From Rhizophagus irregularis (taxonomy: Eukaryota > Glomeromycota > Glomeromycetes > Glomerales > Glomeraceae), in contig NC_089439.1 of assembly GCF_026210795.1 (NCBI RefSeq), positions 372,001 to 436,000 of the forward strand: a stretch of DNA of 64,000 nt. The letters run 5' to 3'. Numbering within the stretch: position 1 is the first letter of the stretch; the number at the start of each line of letters is the position of its first letter. The position numbers were made by a program, and so were the translations under genes. Under the pieces are notes generated by a model that saw only the letters and a list, made by a program, of their open reading frames with translations, ran no database searches and was not told the origin of the DNA. Shown one piece after another: positions 13,071 through 26,488 of this stretch.

Positions 13071-13460
13071 AAGGCGACATAAAGTTAAAAAATTGGTTCT
13101 CAGGTCACCAGAGCGGGAATCTTAAATTTTTTTTTTTTTTAACCAATCAAATTGCTCTAAACTATATCACATGATAAATTAACTATCTGCTAAATGCCTA
13201 ACATTTAACGAACAATAAAAAAAAATTTTTTAAAAAATCACAATTAAACATAAGAAACAAAACTTGTAATTAACTTGATATCTATGGCTTTTTATTGAAT
13301 TAACTATATTAAAGTAAATATTACATATGATATCTTCCGTTATTATATGATTGGATGAAAAAAAAATTTTGTTCTAAAAAAAAATAAAAAGCCGTGCGGC
13401 CGGGTTAAATTAAAACAAATTTTGATATGAGAACCAATTTTTTAACTTTATATCGCCTAA
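13071..13460. mobile_element. MITE-like inverted-repeat element
   Basis: Sequence at 13071-13105 (AAGGCGACATAAAGTTAAAA, then AATTGGTTCTCA) is repeated inverted at 13428-13460 with one or two mismatches. The body is about 390 bp, with no coding frame and a poly-T tract. I could not fix a target duplication. Confidence 0.6.
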
Positions 13461-13520
13461 TTGAAAATTACTAAATTTTCTACGGAATAAGATTAGTTTG
13501 GCTTTTAATAAATTTCATTT

Positions 13521-13640
13521 AAATAATTATCCTGAGGAGTTAGTATAAAAAGTGGGTTCGGTTTATTTCACTGACAATTATTTCACCGACAATCAACTTG
13601 CCGATAGAGTGTTTAATACACCAAATATTCTTTTTTTTAT
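13521..13640. repeat. Truncated copy of the 15821-16500 repeat
   Basis: It shares AATAATTATCCTGAGGAGTT, AAAAAGTGGGTTCGGTT and ATTTCACCGACA with the start of the copy at 15821. It then jumps to the AATACACCAAATATTC segment found near 16020, so it looks like an internally deleted copy. Confidence 0.65.
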
Positions 13641-13833
13641 TTATAAACTAGCAGTTCTCCGCACCGGGACCGTTTAAATAGAAAATTTTAGTATTATAAT
13701 TAAATTAAAGATGGTTACAGCAGTTTTTTGTTTATAATTAGGAATTTAATATAGGTAATAATTAGTTAACATAAATTAATAAAATAATAATGTACTAAAT
13801 TATAATTATAATATTAGAATGATATAAATTATA

Positions 13834-14684
13834 TTGGGAATCGCCTGGGTCTTCGATCATGCGGCAGATTTAATATTTTTGATTGGCCAGATCGGCCACA
13901 TGATCGCGTCATATTTATTTGTTTATCGAATCTCATTTTCATTATAGGTTCAAGGTTCGTTTTCTCAGTTATTTCAGCCTCGAGGTATTTTTCTTTTTTT
14001 TATTTCTAACTTACATCCTTACACTTTGTTTCTTACTAACTCTATTTCATTATTTTTAGGTCTTTTAGTCCTTTCGGTTCTGCAATTAAAATTAAGTCTT
14101 CATCTCCCATCACTTGTCTCCCATCACTCCTTTTCGTCTCCCATCACTCCTCTTCACCTTCTCATTATTCCTCTTCATCTTCCCATCGTTCCTTTTCGTC
14201 TCCCATCACTCCTCTTCATCTTCCTATTACTCCTATTCCATCATTCCTGTCCTATTTCTCCTTTTTGCTTCCTATCACTTCTCATTACTCTTTTTTACTC
14301 CCTTTAATCTTCTATTACTTCTCATTACTCCATTGTTATTCATTTTTTATTAGCATCTTTTTTCTTGATCATTGTAATTTACTTATCTTTTCTTTTATTT
14401 GTATCACTTCATTAAAAAAATAAATACAGTGATTTTTCTTTAAAATCGTAAATGTGATATTTAAATTTTAATATTTGCAAATAAAATTTCATTAGATAAG
14501 ATTATTTTGGATAAATATGTTTGCAAAAAATTTTTTTTTTAAAATAGATCTTTGCCGATCAAAAATTAGCAAAAATCAGCCGTCAGCTGATTAATAAATT
14601 TACTCTTTATATATTGTACATCATGTGTCATATTTAAAAAAAAGCCAGGTGACAATCGCCCAGGTGACGTTTAGCAATTCCCAA
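13834..14684. mobile_element. Non-autonomous inverted-repeat element with TTATA duplication
   Basis: Ends are TTGGGAATCGCCTGGG (left) and an imperfect complement ATTCCCAA (right), with a second CGCCCAGGTGAC block just inside. TTATA flanks both sides (13829-13833 and 14685-14689). No transposase is seen; the middle is a pyrimidine-rich tandem tract. Superfamily is uncertain. Confidence 0.55.
14098..14345. repeat. Pyrimidine-rich degenerate tandem repeat
   Basis: Imperfect repeats of a CTCCCATCACTCCTCTTCAT-like word run through about 240 bp. Open frames across it encode only Leu/Phe/Ser/His-rich low-complexity sequence, so I treat it as a minisatellite-like tract and not as a gene. Confidence 0.7.
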
Positions 14685-15020
14685 TTATATTTACAATATG
14701 TAGTTATTTATATTAATGATTTGACGTTTAAGTGTAGAATTAAATTCGTATTATTAATTAACAGTTAAGGAATTGTTAAAAAATAATTATCAATAAAAAT
14801 TGATTAACTTTTTAGAAGTATTTTCGAAAAAACTTTAATATTGCAGTTAGGAAAAATATTTGAAGAATTAAATGTATTAGAATCTGTTAATTTCATTTAT
14901 TATTGTTCTTTTGATATTCATTTTACTCATTTTAATTGATAAATTATTAATTTAACTAAACCATTTGAATTAAAATCTTTATTTAGAGAATTTCGGATGG
15001 ATTTGGTTATCAGTTATAAT

Positions 15021-15597
15021 AGGACCCCGAAATATATATGTAGGGGTAAGGTACATAATTGCGTCGCCAGCATAGAGAAATTTTATGGGGTTAGGTATTG
15101 ATTTGCGTACAACCTGAGGATTTTTTAGCCATGGTCAGACTATTAAAATGCGTATTTTTAACAAGTTTTTTGTTTAAGTAAGGGTTTATTTTGCGTATTT
15201 TTAGTAATTTGACTGATCATATATATATGTATATATTTCATTGAAATAAATAAAAATAAATATAAATGACTATTAGTGCAAAAAAACTTTATTTAGTGTA
15301 AAAAAATGTGTAATGCTTGTGCATTAATAAATACATTTATATAATTATGTGACATATAAAGTTATTAAATTTTTTTTAAAAAATAATTCTTCGATAAACG
15401 AGAAGTTTAATCAACAAAACAATGTGTAAATCACATGATTAGTTATCAGTGATTAGGAAATTAATTTGCGTATTTTTTCCAATTATCCAAAGTAAGGAGG
15501 TAATTTTGCGTACTAAACTTACAGAAAACCCTTGCGTACAGCTATTAGTAAAAAGTTCAAAGGTCACCTTACCTTTTTATATATATTTCGGGGTCCT
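15021..15597. mobile_element. hAT-type MITE with 8-bp target duplication
   Basis: Termini AGGACCCCGAAATATATAT and its complement define 577 bp. GTTATAAT occurs directly outside both ends (15013-15020 and 15598-15605), the 8-bp duplication of hAT elements. The interior repeats TTGCGTA at least five times, as expected of subterminal transposase-binding words. Confidence 0.8.
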
Positions 15598-15820
15598 GTT
15601 ATAATAATCTATTATTAAATCATCAATTTCTTCAATTATAAAATATTGTAAAAATATTGAATTTTTTTTGGTTTTTATGAATTTGAAAATCAAACTATTT
15701 ATCCAGCATTCAATTTAATTGAAAAACCTTAATCATGTTTCTTGATTTTTTTTAAAAAAATAATAGTTTTGTAATACAATATTTTATTTCTTTATTTAAT
15801 GAATAGAGTTAAACTTCACT

Positions 15821-16500
15821 AAAATAATTATATCCTGAGGAGTTATAAAAAGTGGGTTCGGTTATTTCACAATTATTTCACCGACAGTCAACTCGATAGA
15901 GTTCACCGAAAATCATTTTATCTAAAATCACTTCGTCGAAATATTTTTTTTTTCATTTCAGTATTAATATTTTTTATAACAAAATTTTTAACGCTAACCA
16001 TTTATCTATTTATATGTTAAATACACTAAATATTCCTTTTTTTTATAAATATATCAAACATTTAGTATTTATAAATATGAAATTACACGTTATACGTCAA
16101 ATAAATTAGATATTTGTATTTAACATTTAATTTTCTTATGAAATAATTGGGTAATCAATATTCATAAAAATTACAAAAATAATTTGATAATCAATCAAAA
16201 AGAGTAATTGTTAATAATGAATATAAAAATGAAATACCAACAAAAGAATTGTCTAATATAATGGAGAAATACTTTTTAGAGTTCAATGAATCATTTTATT
16301 ACAAAAAGTTATTAATTTAGTATTTGTCAGTGAAATAACCTTGTCATCCTATCGGTGAAATGACCTTGTCATCCTGTCGGTGAAATGACCTTCGGCGAAA
16401 TATGATTCTGCCTGTCACATGTCTTTGATCGTTGGCGAGCATGAAATACTGTAAGTTGATTATTAGTGAGACGATTTTCGGTGAAATAAATGCGCTCCAT
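15821..16500. repeat. Dispersed repeat with GGTGAAAT/ATTTCACC ends
   Basis: The left part holds ATTATTTCACCGACA-type words. The right part holds inverted GGTGAAATGACCTTGTCATC repeats (about 16330-16400) and ends TTTTCGGTGAAATAAATGCG. It looks like a degraded element with imperfect inverted ends; a partial copy lies at 13521. No open frame. Confidence 0.5.
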
Positions 16501-19500
16501 AAAAAAAGATTAATAATATACATTTTAAATTCGTTTATTCAAGCATTTGCTCACATATATTTTTTACCTTTAAATAAACAAATCGTTCACGTAAGCAGAT
16601 GGTGAAATATATTTAGACGAGGCTATAACTCTTAAATGGGAAATTCAACTTATATCTGCAAAGAAATCGCGAATGCAAATCTAATATTTTACATGAGATA
16701 TTATAAGTTTGAATAATTATACTATCCTACAATTTATCTTTATATTAAATTATTAATGTAATAGCGATAATAATTAATACAGTGCATTCTTTATTTTAAC
16801 TTTTCATATAGTTTAATCTGACTCATATTTTTAGGAGTATTATTCTAATGACTAATTGTTTGTCATTTTTAAACAAGAAACGATCCCGCCTCTATTATAT
16901 TTATAGTTGACGCAAGAGAAGAGGTTATCCAAACGCAAATGTTAAATCTACTACTTTATCAACGTAAGTATAAAACTAGGAAACGGGAACCGAAGCGAAA
17001 AACTAAAATTTGCGATTTCATTGGGTTACGATCACGTGTAGGACAGAGAAATTCACGTGATCGATTTTTTTTCATAGTGCGTAGACATACATTGTCCTTC
17101 GCTTCGCTCCGGACAATTATAATACACATCTTAATTTTTATAATTAAATTAGCAATCCGACTTTAATTTATTTATTTTAATAGAATACTGTAATATGAAC
17201 CAGCCTATAAACCGAATAAAATATTAGATGTAATGATATTGAAAATAATTTAATTCTAAAAAATAATTAAAAAAAATGTGAAAATGAAGTAGGTAGGTGA
17301 AAGTAATTTTCGAATTGTCGCTCGTCAAGTTATTTAATTTCTCTTTTAACATATTAAATAAACATGAGACAAAAACTGCTTCTTTTTTATTACTATTCGC
17401 TCAACGTCCAATATTTGTCGATTTTTTTTTTTTTGAAAAAAAAACAAAGATTTATGTATTACAAAATAAAAAAAAAATGCAAACACAATAAAACCAAAAT
17501 ACCAAAAATACATTTATTCTGATAATTATTCTGCGTAACCACGAAAAATTCACGTTTGCTCGATGAAGGTTGAGCCATCTTTTCATTTCATCGCGCGATC
17601 GACACTTTTTATAGTGTAGTAATAGAGTTTGTCATTTGTAAACTTGCCGAAAAACTCTACCAAAGAAAAAGGATAGGAAGTTTTTTTAAAGAAAAATGCG
17701 AGGAATTAATAATAAAAATGAATAATAAGTTAACATAATTTTTGAATTTACATAAAATCTTTGACGCAGAAATTTCGGAATTTGTAACACTATCAATTAA
17801 TGAAATGGTGTGTTTTAATAAAGATAAAATCAAATAGGTTATTAATTGTTAGATTATACATTTGCTAGTCTAACTTCTCGCAAAATATATCAGATATATA
17901 CAAATTTTTTTTTTTTACAAGTTTATTACAAACAATTTTTTATGTCGAGATAGAATGTATATTAATCACGTGACTGGATGGATTTTGATGACGTGTACGA
18001 CCGTGCCGTTTCACCAAGTGATTGGCTAAATGTCACATGTTTATTATCACGACATCAACCGCAACTTATAAAAATTTGCTGTAATAATATATCATTATTA
18101 CATTATTACATCAGCCAACGATTTAACTATGAAAGATTAACGAGGCCAGAAATTATTTTCTTGTGTCTTATAATCTACCGAGTAATAATTCTCAATCTCA
18201 AGAATATCTTTTTTTTTTTATATCTACATAGATAATTCGCCAAATTTTATTTGTACGTTTAATAATTCTAAAAAAAAATAATAAGAAATGACACAGTCAA
18301 TAAAAAAATAATATTTTGGACGATTAAAATTATAACAAGTTGAAAATAAAAATTATTTATTTAGCGTTCAATTTCGAGCTCTTTATAAAATACATCTACT
18401 TTAAACTTTATTGTATGTGAAAAGCAAGGATGTTGTGTTTTTTTACAGTAACATTTTGTGGGGTTATAACTTATAACTGCATACTGTGTATGAGTGAAAC
18501 TTTTATGTATTAGTTACTTTACTATTATTAGTTCAATCAAAATGTTTCCGGATAATGATAATGTTTTAAATTTTTTCATTTAAGGATATTATTATTTGAA
18601 AAAAAATGACGAAATTAAAAAAAATTTTTTTTTTTTTTCGGGTGTAAGTCTGTAAGACATGTAAGACAATCGTTAAAGGAGTATGTAATTCTCTTACAAT
18701 TAACGTTTAAAATTGGTTTCACAATGTTTCACGTTGTTTTCGAGTTTCAAAATATCATGCTTTGTGTTTTAATATACCATGGTTAACCAAAAATAACAAC
18801 ACATAAAATAAAAGGCGGTAAAAATTTTCTTTTTTTTAAGTTATTATCAATAAATGGAATAATATTTAAAAAAACAAAAATAAAGTGGAGTTTTGAGTGG
18901 AGAATGATGATCATCCTATCGTAACACATCAAATCTTTTAACCAATCTGCAGATCCTCTAACGAAAATTTTTTTAAGACACACATCAATGGACAATAATA
19001 TTGTTGACATATGTTTCATATGTTTGATCATATTATGATTTTTTTACGAGAAAAAAAATTCCACAAGTTTTAAAAATTTACCAAATCTAAAAATAATAAT
19101 TATATTCAAGTATACGTTAAAATTTTTTTTTTTCTAAAAAAAATTTTATCGTAAACTGTTTAAGGGATATCATGCAGAAATAAAAGAAACAATATTTTAT
19201 GCTTATATTGTAATAAAATTAAATATTGTTTTCATTATTTAAATACTAACATTGGAAAATTTTAATCACGTGAAAAATTAATCACGTGAGTGTCCTACTG
19301 TCCTACCTAACTCGATTGACATATCAACTTATCAACTACTTACATATTCGCTATTCGCGGAGAATATCACTTTAAACTACAATTTACTGAATTTATTTGT
19401 TTCACGTTAATATATATATATATATAAATATATAAACTTTATTTTATTTACTCGATATTTTGTCCGATATAACATATACAAAAGTAATTTACCTCGAGAT

Positions 19501-19759
19501 AGAAACTTAAAATAAAAAACATATATATATATGAAAAGCGTATATATATTCATACTATATCTTACCTTAAAGTATTTTTTTTTCTCATATTTTTTATGTA
19601 ACCATCACTTATAAAAAGTATAAACGAAATTCTTCAATAAAGAATAGAAAAAAAAATAATAAAAAAGTAAAAAAAAATAAAAAAAATAAAAAACTGAATT
19701 TTCTCGAATTTTATATCTTTCTTTTCTTTTTTTTTTTTAATAAAATTGATAAAATTGGT
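16501..19759. other. AT-rich intergenic DNA, no supported gene
   Basis: Several open frames of 60-85 codons exist but none shows a domain, a good start context or amphipathic composition. Two short palindromic blocks stand out: a GATCACGTG...CACGTGATC pair at about 17030-17062, and an ATTGTCC(N)GGACAAT hairpin at about 17091-17120. No tRNA or rRNA was recognised. Confidence 0.5.
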
Positions 19760-20709
19760 TCATCTTCTTTTTTCGGTTTCGATCGTAACGAGATAAGAGA
19801 GAATGATAAGTGATGCTTGTTTAGCAATCACATCATAGCTTTGAGAATATTCGAAGTTGTTTAATCCCATAAGCATGTGATACCATAACGCAACCAAAAC
19901 GGTCATCAAGTTCCAATAAGTGACCAAGGTAAAAATATTGAACGATCGATTTTTAAAGCTTGAACTCTTGTGTAAAATTTGCATCAAACGAACCATAACG
20001 TAAGCATCGATGAATAAATCAACCATTACTAAGTTCATCGATTGATTTCTTCCACTTTCTATCCCGTTATTACAAAAAGTTAGATTGATGATTTGACCAT
20101 TACTATTAAAAAGTGCGTTGATATGTGGATTAATAGAAAAAATGTACGCAATCTGAAAAAAAAAAGAATTTTATTATTAAATATAATTATCACAATTAGA
20201 ATAATTAGAATCTTTTTTTTTAAAAAAAATTGCTTACATGAAATCCTGCTCTAAGTACAAGCAATCCAATACTCATCCACGTATCAAATTTGTTATATTC
20301 ATATTGCTTAATAAGATTAAACATGTAAGCGGCCAATGATTGCACCATAAGATAGCCAAATATGATCTGCGCGTAACTAATTTTCTTGCATTCGTCCAAA
20401 GACAAGTCATTTGTGACGTAAAGTAATTCAATCAAATAATATGCAGTGATGCTAGCGTTAAAGATAACCTTTAACATGGTCAAGTACTTTTCACGCCCAG
20501 CGCGATATAGGAGGACCGACTTTACAAAATTATGAAGACCAACCTGAAAAACAAAAATATGTTAGTAAAATTAAACAACTAATTTTCTTTTGGTGAGTTT
20601 GTTCAAAGTTCAAATATTGTAAATATTGTAAATATTATTGAAAAGAAATAATTAAACTGACCATGTTTACGAAACCGATGAAGACGTAAGGATTTCCTGT
20701 AATCGACAT
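19760..20709 (-). CDS. Multi-pass membrane protein of unknown function
   Basis: Three exons: 20709-20662 (ATG, MSITGNPYVFIGF), 20543-20238 and 20152-19760, with GTCAGT, GTAAGC and CAG splice signals, all phase 0; 248 aa. About six hydrophobic segments are visible: around KVIFNASITAYYLIELLYV, YAQIIFGYLMVQSLAAYMF, WMSIGLLVLRAGFH, MVDLFIDAYVMVRLMQIL, FNIFTLVTYWNLMTVLVAL and QASLIILSYLVT. The C-terminus is charged (ETEKRR). I recognise no family. It resembles the many small fungal multi-pass proteins without known ligand. A long TA-rich TATA-like tract lies about 75 bp upstream. The consistent splice sites and phase make the model strong even though the function is unknown. Confidence 0.8.
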
Positions 20710-20779
20710 TTTATATGCGAGCGATAGTTACGAAAATTAAAATTGCGTTTTTTTTATTTACAATACGAATGTAAAAGGG

Positions 20780-20802
20780 ATATATATATATATAATAATA
20801 TT
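20780..20802 (-). promoter_or_regulatory. TATA-like tract of the membrane protein gene
   Basis: An alternating TATATA run sits about 75-90 bp before ATG 20709. The position fits a core promoter, but the window is so AT-rich that it could be chance. Confidence 0.35.
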
Positions 20803-21590
20803 TTGGTTTTTTTTTTTGGTTTTTTTTTATTTTTTTTTATTTTTTTTTAACGAAAAAACGAATAAACGCAATTTGCAAGTGGGCTAAAACATGACGCTTT
20901 ATATATCGTTGGATCCACAATCTCAGAAGATTAGAAAATTCTGAAATTTTTTTTTTCTTCATTATGAATGATTATGATCAACCAACGAATTAGGGAGATA
21001 ATATGCCAACTGTATAAAATAACATATGAATAAAAATTATAAATAAATATTATAAATAATTAAATGTAACGAAATGATCAAATTAATAATTATTGATTAT
21101 CAAGGCGTAAAAAAAAAAAAGATAAAAAGAAAAAAAGAAAGAAAGAATGTAATACATTTGAACAGGATGGTCATTATTCATTAAATAATATATTTTCAAA
21201 TGAAGAATAGTTTATTAATAATATAAAGTTAACAGTTAATCAGACGTTTAACGATGTTTAATTGAGTCATGTTACTTAAATTGTAAATATAATCAGTAAT
21301 ATTACTAATATACATTAGGGGGATGATAGGGAATATGTGCATAAATATTAAATAGTTCTAAATATTAAATAGTTCAAGTAAAATACATAAAATAAAAGTA
21401 TATAATTTCATGTATTTCATATTGGCTTTAAAGTGATAAATAAAGTATAGTTATCTATCATCTCTATTAGATTTTCTCCCAAGGCTGAAGTAAACGAACA
21501 TGTTTGGCAACTTGAGTCGTAATTGGTAAAATAATAAGGAGCGAATGCGCGTAGATAAAAAATTGTATTACAAATCAATTCTGCACGCTT

Positions 21591-21633
<43 letters not shown>

Positions 21634-24016
21634 GTCCATTAACATTGAATAAATTTATATTATTATATATTATATTTATAGTTGTTTAGATTATTCGGCT
21701 ATTATTTCATTTGATAAACATGTGCATCTTTTACAGTATAAAAATATATATTACGGAATTTCTTTTCCACGTTAAAAAGTAACGCGTGGCTTGATTTAAT
21801 TCGATATTTAATAATTTAATCTTGAGTTGGTAAGTTCATTTTACCATTTCAGAATTAAATATTAACTGGTATAAATCCCTGTTATTATATTTTTATAGTA
21901 ATATATTACGCGTACATATATTACATATATTTTAATATTTTTAATATGTTACGGAGTTCATTTTCCTCTCTATTGTTTAATGCAATGTCTTATGACAATT
22001 TCGGACTTTCGGATATATTACTTGAAAAATGAAAGTATGGATAGTGTGTGAATTATCGTCAAAGTAATAAAAGTAATAAAAGTAATAAAAGTAATATATA
22101 TAAAGTAATTTTTGTATATATTAAGAAACGAATACGCGTGATGGATATTTCGGAATCTTATCACCGATAGAAAAATCTTTTTAGTGTACTAAAAATGATG
22201 AAAGATTTTATTTTCAAATTTTAACATTTTTAATAAATATTTGGATACGTTCAATTATTTACAATATAATTTAAATAGAATATTTTATTTTATTAAACAT
22301 AAAAGTATATAAAGTAATCATTTTAACAATGAAAATAATGACATCGTCTTTCACTAGTTTCAAATAAAGAAATTCATTACTTTATATATTGAGCCCATTA
22401 TTGTTTATAATAACCAATCATCGATATTTTATTCATCTAATAGAGATTATCCCTGTTATCCACTTGGATATTAAATAATTATTCTTATGATTTAAAAAAT
22501 TCAATTAAGTAATTATTTCAAATTCAAATATAGCAATAGGCTGAAATATACTACAAATACTACATGACCAAATTTCCGAATATTCCGAATTTAAATATTA
22601 AAATATTTGGCATAATTTAAATTTGTTGCTATCAATAAAATCTATATGATCTTCCATAATCTAATTGGGATCGATCAATTTTTTTTTTCTCCTGTCGTAA
22701 AAGACATGTTACGGATTACGGCCGAATTGATTATCACTATAACTTTTTATTGACTTTTCATTATTACCCTTATTTGGACACATTTGACTTTTTAAAAATT
22801 ATTATATTTTTAGAAGGGATGTTAATACTAATGGAATTTGTTGAAACGACTAGTCATGTTGTGTAAGTTGTACTAGTTGTATAATTTCATCATATATGGT
22901 GTTATGGCAATACTTGATTCATATGATCACAGCAATGTAGTACAGTTGTGCGTTTATCAATTTCCTAATTGGTTCTCAATGGACATTATCTTATAGTTGA
23001 AGCAAAACTTTAAAATAAATATTATCTCATAAATTTTTTTTATCTGAAACATGGAATGAAACTTTGGAACCTATGCTAAAAAAAGAAAATCTATAATGAA
23101 ATGTTTAGTGTCCCTTCTTTATTCGATGAAATAACGACAAAAGTTGAAAAGGTTATATACTAAACTCAAAGATCCTTATTAAAAGGAAAATATGAAAGTT
23201 TATTATATAATAATTATCATTTTATAATAAAAAATTCTAAAAAAGTCTTATAATATATATTTGTATGTATGTATGTATATATATATGTATATATGTAATT
23301 TTTTCATTTAATTTTTTATAATTTTTTATAATTTTTTAATTTAGGCCGATCATCACCGGAATCATCGGAGTCCCCGGAGTTAACCGGTAGACAATATTTA
23401 AACTTATAAAACTCAATCTATCTATTACAAGGGCTCCACCTCTTTTGAGTTACTATAATATTATTGGTTAATAATTACATCGATGAAGTTTTGAAAGAAT
23501 AATATCTGGGTATTCCACATGGTTGTAAATATTTCCAATATTATTCATTTGTTTATTCTAATGTTTGTTTTATATTCTTTTTATTTCTAAACAATCATAC
23601 AAAATTATGCATTTTTGATTGTTTCTTAACGATGATCGACAATGTTTGAGAGTTTTCAAGATTTTTTTTTTTTTTTTTAATGGTTTCGGTAAAATCTTGT
23701 TTTTCTTGTAACACTCGAAACAAAGACGCGTTGTCTTTTAATACTATTCTTTAGTAATTTTATCATTTTTTAAAGGTTGAAGTTTTATATATAAATACGT
23801 GGAAGATTTTTCCAAGTTGAAGAATTCATAACGAGTTCGCTTGTTATAAAAAAAAAAAAAATCAAAAAAAAATAAACATTTAATCATTCCTTCATTTTAT
23901 TCGCGTAAAATAATTTTTTTTTTGTTAAAAAAAAAAGAGCGCAAAATAAAATCCATTCATTTATTTCAAAAATCAAAATATTATCAGGAGAATTATCTTT
24001 ATAAATATTTTGTTCT
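20803..24016. other. AT-rich intergenic DNA with a TA microsatellite
   Basis: No gene seen. A (TA)n run of about 36 bp lies at 21594-21630, and short AGTAATAAAAGTAATAAA repeats lie near 22062-22095. Poly-T and poly-A tracts are frequent. Confidence 0.5.
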
Positions 24017-24325
24017 AAATCCTAAATCCTAAATCATCAATCCCCGAATCCTAAATCCCAAATTCCTGAATCCTGAACCCTCCTAACCTTGACAAACAAA
24101 AAAATCCTTTCCCTAAACCCTAAATCCCTAAATCCTAAATCCCTAAATCCTAAATCCCTAAATCCCTAAATTCCTCAATCCCTGAATCCTGAACCCTCTT
24201 AACCTTGACAAACAAAAAAATCCTTTCCCTAAACCATAAATCCCTAAATCCTTAAATTCCTCAATCCCTAAATCCCTAAATCATAAATCCCTGAATCCTA
24301 AATCCTCAATCCCTGAATCCTTGTG
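24017..24325. repeat. CCCTAAAT-like satellite block
   Basis: Degenerate 7-8-bp units (CCTAAAT, CCCTAAAT, CCCTGAAT) run for about 300 bp. A longer segment with CCTGAACCCTC, AACCTTGACAAACAAA and TCCTTTCCCTAAACC appears twice (from about 24068 and 24185), so there is a higher-order unit of about 115-120 bp. Confidence 0.75.
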
Positions 24326-25499
24326 TTAAGCTATTCCGAACATCCTAAAATTTACTGAATAAATTCTTTATGAACTAGAGAATAATTTCGCTCAAAGAAA
24401 AGAAAATTTACAAAATTGATCGTTTTTATAACACAAAATAGCAATAACACTAACAAAAATTGTTTCAATAATAATGAATGTTAATTTTCTATTTCTTCCA
24501 ACAAAATCAATAAGGATTAAAAAAATTTTTAATCGCTTACTAGATTTAAATATAATAAAAGGGGTTGTTGACCCTGACTAACCCTGAATATATTTATTCA
24601 GCCTTACATATTACACTGGGGCTAAATATTGTTAAAAGTTTTACATATAAAGACACGGTTTGGCGTTTTGGCGATGAGATAGATGTGACAATGCATCTTT
24701 TTTAATAACGTGTGACAAACACAATGGACAGATTAAGATAAAACTCTGGTTCCATATGATGTACATGATGCCAAGTATGCATATCATTGGATGTTGTATG
24801 ATCCATTTTGAACAAGTTTTTGCCAGATATATTCAAAATGTTTGTTTCATGATTTTACCATTTTTTTTAAAGAGTTTTTTTTTAAAAAAAAAAAACCATT
24901 AAATTCTGCGCCCAATAAATTATGCGCTAAAAAAAAAAAAATTTTTTTCATTTATTATTAATTTTATTAGAAATAATAGAAGATGGATATTTATTATTGT
25001 TGAAATTTTATTTCATTTTTTTTATTATTATTGCAATTTTGAGTTGTAAAAATTAATGATTTTGTAAACTTTCGTTACACATATTTTTATTCTTTTATTC
25101 TCAATTTTTTTTTTTCCGATTATATATTCGATTTTTTTTAAATGGTTGATAAATTAATTTATTCGGTTATTTTATTAATCACAATTTTTCTTTATATATG
25201 ACTTCTATAAGATTATTTTTAAGATTCTTTTTTTTTATGATATTTTAAATAAAAAATATTTTTTTTTTTAATATAATTTATATTAAAAAAATCAAAAGGT
25301 TTCATTTATATTAATTAAAACTTTAAAAACATGTAAAATCCAACCTTTTCGTGAAGTGGTGAAAGTGCATACATATTCTTAATAACATATTACAATATTA
25401 CAATATTACAATATTACGGCACATGTATAACCATGTGGATTGAGAAAGTTCAAAAATGAAATTTCTAAACTTCTTTCCTTTATTAAATAATGAAAAAAT
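24326..25499. other. AT-rich intergenic DNA
   Basis: No gene, RNA or element was recognised; homopolymer runs are frequent. Confidence 0.45.
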
Positions 25500-25905
25500 A
25501 ATAATGCGCGACGATCGTTTAATTCTAAAAAAGAAAAATTTTTTAAAAAATAACACGATTCTTTGCTTCAAATTATGACTATAGCATTACTGACTATACC
25601 ATAAATGCTTTAATATAGTGGAGATATTAAATAAGATAAAATTTATAATGCGCGATGATCGTTTAATTCTAAAAAAGAAATTTTTTTTAAAAAATAACAC
25701 GATTCTTTGCTTCAAATTATGACTATAGTATTACTGACTATACCATAAACGCTTTAATATAGTGGAGATATTAAACAATTAAATTAATAATGCGCGACGA
25801 TCGTTTAACTTTAAAAAAGAAAAAATTTTTAAAAAATAACACGATTTTTTGCTTTAAATTATGACTGACTATACCATAAATACTTTAATATATAGTGGAG
25901 AATGA
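25500..25905. repeat. Three tandem copies of a 142-144-bp unit
   Basis: Units begin at the GCGCGAYGATCGTTTAA word at 25506, 25650 and 25792, and contain ATAACACGATTCTTTGC and ACTGACTATACCATAAA. Copy three has small deletions. The unit also carries TTTAATATAGTGGAGA. No coding frame. Confidence 0.8.
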
Positions 25906-26410
25906 AATTTAAATAAGCGCCACTGTTTAATTAATTACCAATATTATTTAGACTTTTTTGTTTAATTAAAATTAAATCAAAACATTTAAAGTAATGTAAG
26001 TAAGTAAAATGTTAAAAAAAAATTATCGTCATGCTAGGAACCATACTTAATCCTTATATATTTATACTTTTTTGTTTTTTCATTTTTTTCATTTTTTTTA
26101 ATTTTTTTGAGAAATCTTTAGCTATATATATACTAATCGGATCATCGTTCTTTCATGATTAACAATGTTATATCAAATTGATCCACAAAGCTTTGTTTTT
26201 TTTGTACACATAAAAAAATGATTGTCGAATAATTCATAATGAATTCCTTTACATTCATCATTAATCATTATATCCATCACGATTGTTCGATGATTTTTAT
26301 TTTAGATGATTTTTACGGATTCTTTCGGATTTGTTCCGGTTTGATATCATCGTTGACAAAGTGATAAGGCCGTTTTAATATAGATTAGATATATAAATTA
26401 AATTTTTCCT

Positions 26411-26418
26411 TATAAAAA
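26411..26418 (+). promoter_or_regulatory. TATA box of the 26489 gene
   Basis: TATAAAAA lies 70 bp before ATG 26489 and its two paralogues also have TATA-like words at 80-120 bp, which supports the assignment. Confidence 0.45.
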
Positions 26419-26488
26419 CCAGCGAAATTTTCTTGAGTTTGATCGAGGTAAAATCACATATTTTATTTCCTTTTGTTCCAAAAATAAT

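Noticed and set aside
14026-14353. Overlapping Leu/Phe/Ser-rich frames
   Set aside because: They arise from a pyrimidine-rich tandem tract inside a non-autonomous element.
17978-18235. 85-codon frame with an ATG
   Set aside because: No domain, poor composition after codon 50 and no paralogue in the window.
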